Part shown: in pieces, positions 26,801-37,900 of the stretch | Position numbering within the stretch: the first letter of the stretch is position 1 | How the letters are laid out: every line of letters begins with the position of its first letter | NCBI GenBank assembly: GCA_030737835.1 | Contig: CM060847.1 | Location: 21,292,433 to 21,356,432 of the forward strand | DNA length: 64,000 bases | Direction: 5' to 3' | Source: Acorus gramineus | Lineage: Eukaryota > Streptophyta > Magnoliopsida > Acorales > Acoraceae | Made by a program: the position numbers and the translations under genes | Notes under the pieces: generated by a model | The model's database searches: none | Seen by the model: the letters and a program-made list of their open reading frames with translations, nothing else | Told to the model about the DNA's origin: nothing

Positions 26801-27939
26801 CACACCTTGTCCCTCTCCACGCAAACTTCCTCCCTCGTCAGTCGTCACATGCGACGGCCACCGGGGTACATCAGGTGACCCCCCCCCCCCCCCCCCCCCC
26901 CCGCGAGAATAATTGATGCTCGGTCAAGTAGTTTCCTTGTGACCTTGTCAATGTGTAAACAGAGTGTAAATGTTATATTATGAATTTGATAGAATGGTTG
27001 TGTAAATGGAATGCTATTTATAATGATTTTGTATTATGTGGTTCAACAAATGATATTTTTTTTTTTTGTGGTTGGGTAAATGGGCACTGATTTTTTTTAT
27101 CTTGTAGTGGAAATCGTAGGTCAACGGAAACAGAGTCGTCCTATCCTATCTAATTCGACAGACACACTTGTAGAGAAGGAACTCTCTGGTCGACTAACGC
27201 TCTGTCGTCGAACGGTACAGAAACTCTCGATAGATGTCTTATCGAACTGGTAAGAGTGATGTCGACACTAACGCTGTCGAATTAATAAGTCAAAATATGA
27301 TCGTGATTCCAACCCAATCGATGAACTTTCTGTTGAATTGGACACATATTTACCACACAAAGGTTGTCGAATTAGAACTCTGGATCGTCAATTGGCCTCT
27401 TTTTTTTTTTTTTTAAGAACTTGTTTTGAACACAACAAATAACACATTCATAGTAAGATTGTTCAACACATTGAACTCCTCCGAGACCGTCAAATAGCAA
27501 ACCTCCTCACCTCCCATATATCCACAATGTATCAAGTCAAACATTTTGTTTCTTTCCTCTCTTAGGGATTTTGAATATATGTAATCAATGTAATCAAGGT
27601 GCCTGAATAAGGCCATCTCACCAAAAACACACACACACACATTGAACTTTCAAAAACCCGCGACACAACTTTGAAAAAGAGGGAGAGAAGGGAAGCTGCA
27701 AGAGTGTGGATTGTGGAGGCGCTCATCGGGCGTGTCGTGAAGGGAGGGTTAGCGATAGAGAGTGGAGACGTTCACCACAGTGTGTTGAAGGGAGGTCGGC
27801 GACTGAGACAGCGACAACTGTTGGAGGCAGCGAGTGTGATTTTTAAGGGAGGAGAGAGATATATTTGTGAAAATGATTGTGGTGGGTTTAGGGTTAGATG
27901 TCTGATGAATATATATGATGGTGGGTTAAGAAATAACAA
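23832..27939. other. Intergenic, no gene recognised
   Basis: AT-rich with homopolymer runs: poly-C at about 24867-24882 and 26879-26902. Short frames have no recognisable family. A segment at 27120-27400 uses many TCGA/GTCGAA phrases but was not assigned. Confidence 0.5.
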
Positions 27940-28238
27940 AAAACTTGAGTGGTGAGTTTAGTTTTTTTTTTTTTTTTTTTTAAGAGGTGCCTCTAGGCAT
28001 TATATATATATATCATAAAAAATACATACTTATTTGGGTACAACTACCCTAAATTTATGTTTACAAACTCTACACAAGTATGTATAGACATTATAACAGG
28101 TCCCAACAACCTACGAATAAGTGGATTATGGAGCTCTATATACCATTTTGATTCTACTTTTCACTGGGCAAAACGCGCGAACACCTTAAGGGCACGAACT
28201 AAGTCTCTAGGGACTTTACAAAACTTGAGTGGTGAGTT
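27940..28238 (-). mobile_element. Short LINE-type insertion with 19-bp target duplication
   Basis: AAAACTTGAGTGGTGAGTT is present at 27940-27958 and again at 28220-28238. The segment between starts with a 20-plus T run (27962-27981, the poly(A) tail in minus orientation), as expected for a 5'-truncated LINE or other target-primed retroposon. The remaining 240 bp have no frame. Confidence 0.75.
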
Positions 28239-29380
28239 AAGTTAGATGGTGGGATCAGCTATTAGGGTAGTGGGTCTAGACTTGCCCATAGCTTTTTTGG
28301 ATGGATCTTGGTGCAGTAGGTCTCGGTGAAAGCAATTTTAATATTTGTTTCATGGAAAATGTTCGACTCAGTCATATTTACCAACCAAAACTCAAATCTC
28401 ACACGTTTTCAATTTTTAAAATAGTAAACATCATCTAATAACGTATATGCTTTGATAAAAAGTGCATATCGCTCCATTTCGAGTTGAATGAATCCATTTT
28501 TAGTAAATATAAGAAAATATTTAATGTGGTATATAAAACGTCTAACGAGGTATATGCTTCACTGGATTTCTAACGTGATATATAGGACAGTGTTTTGGAC
28601 TGAAAAAAAACTGAGTGTAACAACATTCTTATTTTATTATTTAGAGGCCTGATGTTATTCTTTTTTTTTTTTTTTTTGAAAAAAGGTAAACCATGCCACC
28701 ATTGCTTTCAGTCTTACCCCACTTGTCTTATGTTGGGTGTAATTATTCCCTCTCTCATTTGAGTAGCGACATGCTGTTTTGAAAAGATAATTATTCTAAT
28801 ATAAAAAAGTCATTTACGTTTGGTTGTATTATTAGTTATTTTGGTTGAAAATTATAATGATGAAGTTTTGTTGTTTGTTTGACTATGAATAAAATTGTAG
28901 ATAAAAATATAAATAAGATATAAATAAAGAATTATAAAATGTGAAAAATGATTTGAGATGTGGCCCTCTGGTTTATGAGAGGCGATGACATATAATTTGA
29001 CATGTGGGCTCCTTTATAGTAGTGAAATAAATTAGATACAATTCTAGGGGACTTAGAATATCATTACCAACTTATTGCACCTATTTTATACTCCCTTATA
29101 TCTTGCAAACAATCATTCACCCTTGTTCCATCATATTCTCCACCTATTTCGCTACCCAAATAGCAGGTAAGTCATTCCTCTAGTTCTACCTGAGTACATA
29201 CATCGATACTTGGGAGCAAAAAAGTAAGAAGATGTGCATCATATTCATTCGTGTATGGTTTATTAGACGTTTTTTTTTTTTGGGGGGGGGGGGGGGGAAA
29301 TCAAAATAATCCTCTATAAACTGTCTAAAATCCATATAACATGTAACCTCCTGAAAACACATATGTAAATCTAAATAACT
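28239..29380. other. AT-rich intergenic with poly-T and poly-G runs
   Basis: Poly-T runs at about 28660-28677 and 29269-29280, followed by a G run at 29281-29297. The piece 29300-29380 resembles the left arm of the foldback MITE at 13071 (ATCCATATAAC, TAAATCTAAATAAC). No gene. Confidence 0.5.
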
Positions 29381-29940
29381 TTTTTTTTTTTTTTTTTGAT
29401 GAACGGTTGATACACAACCACAATTTTGTAAAAACTAAGACATGTGCCCAAGCATACAAATATCGAGCAACTATATGCATGAAGGAACAACAAGAAAAAG
29501 TTTCTAAGGGTTCTCTCATGCAATCGAGGTCAGTTACATCACTTGGAGTATGTCTCTATAGAAATTAGAAAGCGACCCTTCCCGAACCAACTCCATTCAT
29601 ACCCCAATCTTTCATGAACCTCATGAAGGCTTCCCAGATGTTCTCCTTGTACCAAGCTTGATTATGAAAAATCAGTTGGTTGCGCCTGTTTCAAAGAGCC
29701 CACACAACCGCGGGGATAGCAAGTTGGGATACCTTTGCCTTGGAACTTCGATGCCCTTTGATGTGAGCTTGCGCCCCCCCCTCCCATATGCCGTCCAGAG
29801 TGGAGAGGCTGGTGGAGGATCCAACTCGGGTCTAGATTCGACGTGCCATTGGCATTGAATTAACAAATGCGCCATCTCTTCCCTATGATCATTGCAAACC
29901 AGGCACATCGTAACGTCTTGTGGGGCCCATTTTAGCCTGT
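29381..29940 (-). mobile_element. LINE 3' fragment with zf-RVT remnant
   Basis: The minus strand begins its tail at a T run (29381-29398) and carries, near 29860-29905, the frame with CLVCNDHREEMAHLLIQC. This is the Cys-Cys-His-Cys pattern that follows the reverse transcriptase in plant LINEs. The rest is degraded. A target duplication was not found. Confidence 0.65.
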
Positions 29941-30132
29941 AAATGGGGGTTACAATATGATCCTAATAGTTATGTCTAGATAAGTTAGGATAAGACTCAA
30001 TAACTATTCTAGGGCGTGCTGGAATAGCTTATCAGGATCTATTTATGCATATGGATTAAAATATTTTTTCTGTCATTTAAATTTTTTATCTTACCTAAAA
30101 TTCTTACACATTTAAAAAACTATCACATTTGT

Positions 30133-32590
30133 TAAAGAGTGGTGATACCCAGGCCCCAAAATATAAGCCCCACTCACAAGCCCCATGAGATGTTATCATT
30201 TCATTGGTTGGCTTGTTGACTTTTCAAAAAGGGTAAAATGATAAAAACAAAAAATACCCTAATTTAAAAACCCATCGAATTCAATGCGTGAATCAATCAA
30301 ATCCTTGTTTCACGTTCTTAATTGCACATCCCGTCTCTTCCGCCGAGCCAAAACAAACATTCAAATTCATATTTCCCCAAAATCAAATAAATCTAGATCA
30401 CAAAAATCCCAATCGTTTAGTCGAAACCCACCTTTCATTCCGATTTTGACAATACGAAGAGACATTTGATTTTATTTTTTGCATTACAACCCCAAAATCT
30501 GTTAGTCTGGTACCCTTAATTTAACATGAAGCTTCTTTGCAAATTTTTCAAAATCAGATTCGAGCAATGACGACGAACACCAAGGAACTTCTATTTTTTT
30601 TTTTTTATCAATTTTTTTATTGAATCACTTAGGTTTCTAACTATTCATTGTTTTGAAATAATTAATATTGCACTGTACAACAAATTTTCTAGATGAAATG
30701 TATTTTTTAATTTAGGTTTCTTATGAATTCTTCAAATGAATGTAATACTTTTAAAGCTGTGTAAAATGTAACAGTTGAATGCTACTTTGTTACATTTGTT
30801 ATAAGAAAAACATTTTTATGTTGCTCTATTACATTTCTAATTTACTCTGTTATAAGAAAGAAACAATTAGTTGTTTTGTGTTGTGGAGAATGTAACTTGT
30901 AACAATGTTGTGATTATATGTAACAGTGTTGTGGAGAATGTAACTTGTTTAGTTTCAATCTCCCATAATTGTAACAAAAAATTACACAAATGATTTGAAT
31001 TTGTGCAATGAAGGTAAGGTCTGATGGTGATAGGTACATTTGGTTACATTTATATGTGAATATCAAAAATCAGTGTATGTGTAGAAACATAAAAAAAATT
31101 TAATCATCAATGTAACATTCATGTGATTTATAACTGTTACATTCATGTGATTATAACAGTGTATGTGTTATTTTGGTACTGTTACATTCATGTGATTATG
31201 ACAGTGCATGTGTTATTTTGGTACTGTTACATTCATGTGATTATAACTGTTACAGAATGTAACAGTTTTGCTAAATGTGAGTTGTTACAGTCTCATGATT
31301 ATGTAATTGTGCTATATAAATGTAACAGTAAAATGATAATGTATCAGTGTTACCAATCAATGTCACATTAATGTAATAGAATGTAACAAACATATGACAT
31401 TCATGTTAAAAAATGTTGCACAAACAAAAAAAAACAAGCACATAAAAGCAAAGGGAAAAAGTATGGAAGGACATTCCAATAATAGGAACAATAACTTCTG
31501 CACTTTGCTCTTCAGAGTCGACAATTTGAATTTCACGTGGAATGCCTTCCAATGAAAATGTAACAGAATCCCCTGCAAAAGCAATTCAAACATTTGCTCT
31601 CGATATGTAGATACATTGTAATGTGATTGTATTGCATAAATGTGTCTCTTTCGCATCAATACACAGAAATAATTAACTGTTACATTTATGAATGTAACAA
31701 ATACAAATCAGTACACGCATGTGGAAGACTGTTACATTTCAAATCATCTATCCAAAAGACATTCCAACACGGAGAACAATAACTTCAGTACTTTGCTATT
31801 CGAAATCATCTATTTCACCTTCTAGTGCACTGCCTTCTAAAGAAAATGTAGCATAATCCTCTGCAAAAAGTATAAACTTCACTGTTACATTTATACATAA
31901 TTTCTATTTGCATTATTGAAAGAAATGCAATACACGAGTGAATGTTACATTTCAGACTGTTACATTTATGAATGCAACAAAATTTAGAAAATGAGTACTC
32001 GAGTTCAGGAATGTAATATTAACATCACACAAACCATTATCAAATTAAATGTAACAGTATCAAATGTTAAATTTATGAAATTAAAACGCAACAAAATCAA
32101 AGAATAAAAAAAATTCATTTTCTAAATTAGAAGATGTAACATAGATTAAATCTATGATCATTAAAAATTTAATTTTAATTTCAGATGTGAATTTCATTCC
32201 AATAAGATCAAAATACAATGAAAAACAATTGAAATACCTGATTTGGAAGACATTGATGGAAGATCCAAGTCGATGAAGAAGAAATCAGTGTTTTCAAACT
32301 TTTCAGGATTAAAATTCCGATACAACTACAATATATTCATTGTAAAAATAATCGGTTTTGATTTGCTGGAGATCGAAAATGATCGGCAATTGCAATCCTA
32401 AATGATCGGTAGTTGTAATTCTCCACGATATGCGGTTGTGATCGCATTCATTATTGACGCCTTAGTCGGAAACAAATTGTAACCGTCGGGGATCCCAAAT
32501 ATATTTTAAGGGTATTATAGACGATGTACACTTGCCACATCATGTGGCTAGGTTTGGGGCCTGTGAAGTTGGGGCCTAGAAAACATCTCT
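30133..32590. mobile_element. MULE-like element with dense TGTAAC/GTTACA motifs
   Basis: Ends share an inverted AGAG..GG(T)GAT..AGGCCCCAA block with a second GCCCC copy about 20 bp in. The flanks are CACATTTGT (30124-30132) and CACATTTAT (32591-32599), a 9-bp duplication with one mismatch, as for Mutator-like elements. From 30760 to 32110 at least 25 copies of TGTAAC or GTTACA are spread over both strands. Part of this is a 45-60-bp tandem repeat at 31123-31250. Confidence 0.6.
31460..32253 (-). pseudogene. Exon-like pieces inside the MULE, possibly FAR1-like N terminus
   Basis: A short start exon (ATG at 32253, MSSKS, then a GT donor at 32237) is followed by two duplicated exon-like blocks near 31870-31750 and 31580-31460. 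Both have a TTTTGCAG-type acceptor. The better one reads GDSVTFSLEGIP, EIQIVDSEEQSAEVIVP and IIGMSF. A 'GMxF' phrase before an acidic/serine stretch recalls the start of FAR1-related, MULE-derived proteins, but the FAR1 zinc-binding core is absent. The earlier block has an in-frame TAG. Assignment is weak. Confidence 0.25.
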
Positions 32591-33060
32591 CACATTTATT
32601 TCTGAACACCAACAATTTATGCAAAGTATGATTGTTATTTAAAAAGTCATAAACTTTTATTCATTTTTTATTCACTACTTATCCTCACTTTATCTAAGGT
32701 GAATTAAGTAATTTTTACATTTTATAATGAGAATAACATATTATACATGGATTGGTATAGTGCCAATAGCAAATAACCCACCAAATGGGAAGAGGGTGAT
32801 CTAACTATTAGTAGTGATCTAACTATTTTATGTTAGATTACAGTTTCTCTTTATGCTACTAATGCAGCAAATAAAATTACTTAACGCAATATATATTACA
32901 CTAACTCTTACAAAATATACCATTTATATTAGTATATTCTTTAGTTCTATAAAAAAAAATGTGATCAAGTAGTCAATAATATATTTATAAAAATGAAAAC
33001 ATCTACAAACAGGTATGTAAATGCAACTGAACATAACCTTTTCCTTGAAACATATAAAGA

Positions 33061-33952
33061 GTGAACTACCCAAATACCCTTGCAACCAACCCCCAATATT
33101 TCTTGTGCCCCGACCTTTTGAAATTTTTTTTCTGTTCCCCTGCAAAAAATACCTAAATTTTTTTCTACCCTCATCCCTTTAATTCCCCCGGCCCCACAAA
33201 ATCGCAGTTTCCCCCTGTAAGTGCATATATGCCTTTTGTAACTTTTAGAACACAAAATGTAATTTTTATAATTATTATTTGTAAATGTATTATTATGCAT
33301 GTCATGTAAAAATGCTTACTTGTAAAACACTAGAGAAACATACATTAACGCATAACACCTAAAAATATTATATCACAATAAATACATCAAAGCACTTGAA
33401 TTCATCGAATGTTTGCATTCCGATGTTCTTTTTCCTAGCCTAATGAACTAAAATGCTGTATTTTCTCTGATCATCTTCATGTCATTTTGGTTGAAATTGA
33501 ATCCACTGTTATATTTTCGAGTTAGCAAGCGTACATCATTAGGAAGAAAACGTAGTTCAAACTATACTAGAGATGCAACAATTAGTCAAACACCCAAATA
33601 AATCAAACACCAACAAATGTGTATTTCATGACAATATAAGAATTACATATATATTAATGTTATGTATTAATGTATGTTTTTTTAGTGTTTTATAAGTTAC
33701 CATTTTTACATGACATAATAATACATTTACATATAATACTTACAGAAATTTCATTTTGTGTTATCTAAATTACAGAAAACATATATGCACTTACAGAAGG
33801 GAAACTGTGATTTTGTGAGGCTGAGGGAATTAATGGGATGGGGGTAAAAAAAAAAATTAGGTGTTTGCTGTAGGGGTACATAAATTTTTTTTCAAAAGGT
33901 AGGGGTACATAAAATATTAGAAGTTGGCTGCAAGGGTATTTGGGCAATTCAC
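33061..33952. mobile_element. Foldback element, arms about 300 bp
   Basis: Left arm GTGAACTACCCAAATACCC and right arm GGGTATTTGGGCAATTCAC are inverted, and similarity continues inward for about 300 bp (for example TGTAAGTGCATATATG against CATATATGCACTTACAG). A 300-bp unique centre remains. No transposase. Flanks ATATAAAGA and ATATAAAAGA are similar but not an exact duplication. Confidence 0.6.
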
Positions 33953-34981
33953 CCAAATATAAAAGATGAAAAGCATTATGTAAAGTATATTTTCCAGCCC
34001 TATTTCTAATCCCCATATGTTTTGATTGTTTTAGTAATAATATATATACCGGTATATATATTTATAAAAAGTTAAATTATATACTCCAATAGATTACATA
34101 TATTTATTTATAGAAAAATTAAAACTTTTTAATTATATACTTCGCTAATGTGAGTGTATGAAGCCCAAAACGGCATGTGAAATTAGAAATTCCATGTGAC
34201 AATTATTTGGGTTGTCTAATAGAAACTAGACATGTTAATTGATCAACAAAAACTTGATAAAAAGTATAAAGTACTCGATCTGAAAGACTTGACCCGAATG
34301 ACCCAACAATCAAAATGGGCCGGGTTCGGATTCGAGCCCAACCTGATTTGACCCGGACCTAACCCGTTGACAAACTTAATAGAAACATGTGGCTTAGACG
34401 TGAAAAAAAATCTTTATAAATTTGTGGTGTTATTTCAAATTAAAAAAATAGTACATGCATATTTTAATTTCTTTTAAACCATGACACATAGTTTAATTGT
34501 TTTAAGAACATGTATTCCCATGTTTTGTTGGAGAATTAAGTTATCATTATGTTAAAATGATTTTTTGTTTGGTTGTATTTTGAATTATTCACGTTAGGAA
34601 GCGTAATAACAATAAAGTTTTTGTTGGTTAAATAAAATATAAATAATGTGTGGATAAAAATTTATAAAAAGATAAAAAAATGATGACAGTTGATTTAACA
34701 GTGGGTTCACATATTCTTTTGAGTTAAATAACCTGAAATAACTTAATTATAGAGATTGACTGTAATTTATATACCATTTTATTATAGTCAATTCTGACTT
34801 ATTCTAATATTTTAAACATCCATTTTAAAAATACTATGACTAATTCTAACTTATTCCGATCTTATTCTCGACTCAAACATGGGCTACTGAAAGATTTCAT
34901 TCCATTGGGGAGATAGCCTCCCCAATTGATTGGTTTTAAAAAAAAACAAAGTGAGAGCTCTCCCTCCACTCGAGAGAACCA
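33953..34981. other. Upstream region of the PrmA-like gene
   Basis: Mostly AT-rich. A G/C-rich phrase at 34316-34370 with repeated GACCCG/AACCCG resembles degraded hAT ends. The last 60 bp before the ATG are GC-rich. No promoter element could be chosen with confidence. Confidence 0.4.
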
Positions 34982-37900
34982 ATGCTGACCGCCTCCGCGC
35001 GTTGCCTCAAGCGCCTCTCCTCCTCCTCCGCCTCCCCCTCACACCACTCCCGCCTCGCCCCCTTCCTACTCTCATGGACCACCACCGCCTCCAACCCTCC
35101 AACGCACCCTCCCCTCGTCCGCCGCGCCAGTCACCACTCACGCAGCGCAACCGCAACCACCGCCGACGGCGCCTCCTCCGCCAATCCGACGGACCCGCCG
35201 TTCGTTTCGGTCCGAATCCGCTGCGACAGCCGAGTTGCCGTAAGTCGCCCCCTTCTTTTTGATGGATTGCCTTTTTGTTGTTTCACTTTGGACTGGTTTG
35301 GAATAAGATAAAATGGGAATAGTATGCTATTCTGATTTGTGTTTGGTGTTTCCATGGCTCAAAACCCTCTTTTTCCTATTCTTATGCGGGGCTTATTCCA
35401 CAAGCAAAATGGAGGATTTAGGTAGCGTTTGTAAAAGGGTCCGGAATAAGTGGGAATTAGTTGGAATAGCCTCAAAATGGGTGTTTGGAAGGCTGGAATA
35501 ATGAGAATCTGTATACTAGAATTAATTGATGTAAAGTGGTATATGGATTCCAGTCAACTCCTGGAATAAGTTATGAGATTACTCAACCCAAAAGATGTCC
35601 AACCTTGTTTAGATTAAGATTAATTACTGTAAAAGTAGAAACTTTAAAAAAAGTCCAACCTTGTTTTTAAGTGTTTCCATAGAGGTTGTCTGATTATCCC
35701 ATTCAGTTTCTTAAAGCTGAGTGAGGACTGACATGCATAATCACAAAGTTACTGATTTGGATTGTTGCATTTGATTTATAGGCATTGTTTTTTTTTTTTT
35801 TTTTCATTTTTGTGTTGAAGGGATGATTAATCTCAATGTTTATGTGGGTGCTTAAGAAGTGAATTGAGGTATTGATTCTTATTTCTGATCTGGCATATTC
35901 ATGTATTTTATGATTTGCAGTGACGCTGAGATGTTTGTTTGTGTGTGTTTTCTGACGCAGTTCCTCATTGGTTTGGGCAGGATACTCTTTCAGAAGCACT
36001 TATATGCTTTGGTGCTAGTTCTGCTAGCATGGATGAGTTAGACAGTAGTGAGAGCAATGAGGAGGTAAACCCAAGTATTTGAACTCTTCCTGGATTGTTT
36101 CTTGATAATACTCTGTTTTGCTTTAGTTTGAGTTAGTTCCTTGAAATGTTGTCTATGGTTTAATGTTCTTCAATTAGTGAGGAATGTGCAGTGTAAAAGA
36201 AGACTTCATGAGAAGAAAATGTGTGAACTTATGCAGCAGGGTAGTTTGACTTTTGATGGTTGGGGTTTAATATTTGTTGGTTGGGATTTGATGATTCGGA
36301 TATGGGATATCTGATTAGAGTTTTATTAATTTACAGCTTTTATGATTAAGGATACCTTTGTAATCAAGTTTTGACTTCAACTTGTGTCGTGGGGTCTATG
36401 CTATACCATCATTATTCGTACTTCTAAGATATAAGAAATCATACTTTGTGGTGGATATTTGGCACCCATTTCACTGTCAAGTGGGAGCTTCTCTTGTTAT
36501 TAGTGAATTGCGTATGGTGAACTCTTTTTCTCAGAAAATAAAGGAGCATCTATGGATGCTGAATTGGTTGCTTAAAATATGCATTACTAATATATTTACA
36601 CGATGAATTGTCATACATTTTCCTATTGGTTGCTCATTGTGTTTCTTTGGTCTTTGAAGCTGTGCCTGTAGACCTTCATCACTTCCTTATTTGTAGATGA
36701 ACAAGATGTTCAGAATTGCATCTTGTATGCTGCTCAGTCCATTGGATTACATGATATTCCACATTATGAAGCCAGAAATGGAGAACACTATGATTGGTTA
36801 AAAAATGTACAGGTAAACATGATTGCATAAAGAATTTTCCATCTTTTATTTTTCAAATACGTTAGTTGTGATCCATTTATGTTAAATATTTCTACTTTGA
36901 ACGATGGATAATGTTGAAATTCAGTGAAGAATACGCAAGACTGGAAATCCAAGGATGTTTGGCTCGCTTAGTCCCCTCATAAAGTACATATCATTATGTG
37001 GTTTGTACTTTTAGAAAAAGCACGCTCAAAGGTGAGGAGAAAGTAAATGGGCTCGAATGGTGGTACAAGATGTGCCCTTGATATGGGTCAAGGAGATCAT
37101 TGAGCATCTTGATCTGGTGGCCTATCAATCATGGGATTTGGGTGAGGTTCTCCATCTATTTGGAAAGAGGGTAAGCTTTCTGTTTATTCAAAGCAAATGG
37201 AGTCTATTCCATTGACTTGATAAGAAGAGTGAAAAGCAAAAGAAGAATACAGAAACTTCATCCATTGTATATGCCATTTGCTAGAATATATGGCTCATGG
37301 GAAATGAATTTTTAAGGAAGGAAATGGACATGGAAAATGGAGAAGCTAGCTCGTGAAGTGGAGCAACTCAGCCAATAGATAAGTCGACAATCACTTCGAA
37401 GACGAGCGGGGGAGGGGGGGTTTGATATGCTAAATCAAGAACTCCTCATGGGAATATTTTGAGACTCAGAGACAAAAGCAAGGGTAGGTGTTCGATACTG
37501 ACCACGATGGAAGTCGTCGAAGACGTTGTAGGTGGTAACAACATCGTTCCCACGTACGTCATATGAGACAATCAGGTCAGAATTAGGAATGGAAGACTTC
37601 AAGGAATCTGTCGAGGATGATTGGAATATGGTGTTCCCAGGTTTAAAATATTTGGAAGAGTCTGCATTTGAAGAAGCCTCTGTGGAAGAGCTTACCAACG
37701 ACAACTACACATCAAAAGTTGTTGATGGAGATGACTAATGTTTCGAATACCTTAACACATCAATGTGGGAATTGGCATACCATGTAGACGACGAAGTTGA
37801 CATGTTTTATCCGGGTGAATGTGAACCTTTTGAGTTCAAGTACGAAGTCTCTTCGGCATGGAGAGAATGATGCTAATGAAAGAGTCTGAGAATAAAGATG

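Noticed and set aside
31123-31371. Regular repeats resembling a CRISPR array
   Set aside because: The repeats are tandem 45-60-bp units without unique spacers, in a plant transposon; no cas genes.
37435-37738. Frames in intron 3, for example 37435-37704 minus and 37532-37738 plus
   Set aside because: No family resemblance; they overlap the LTR-like segment and lack start context.
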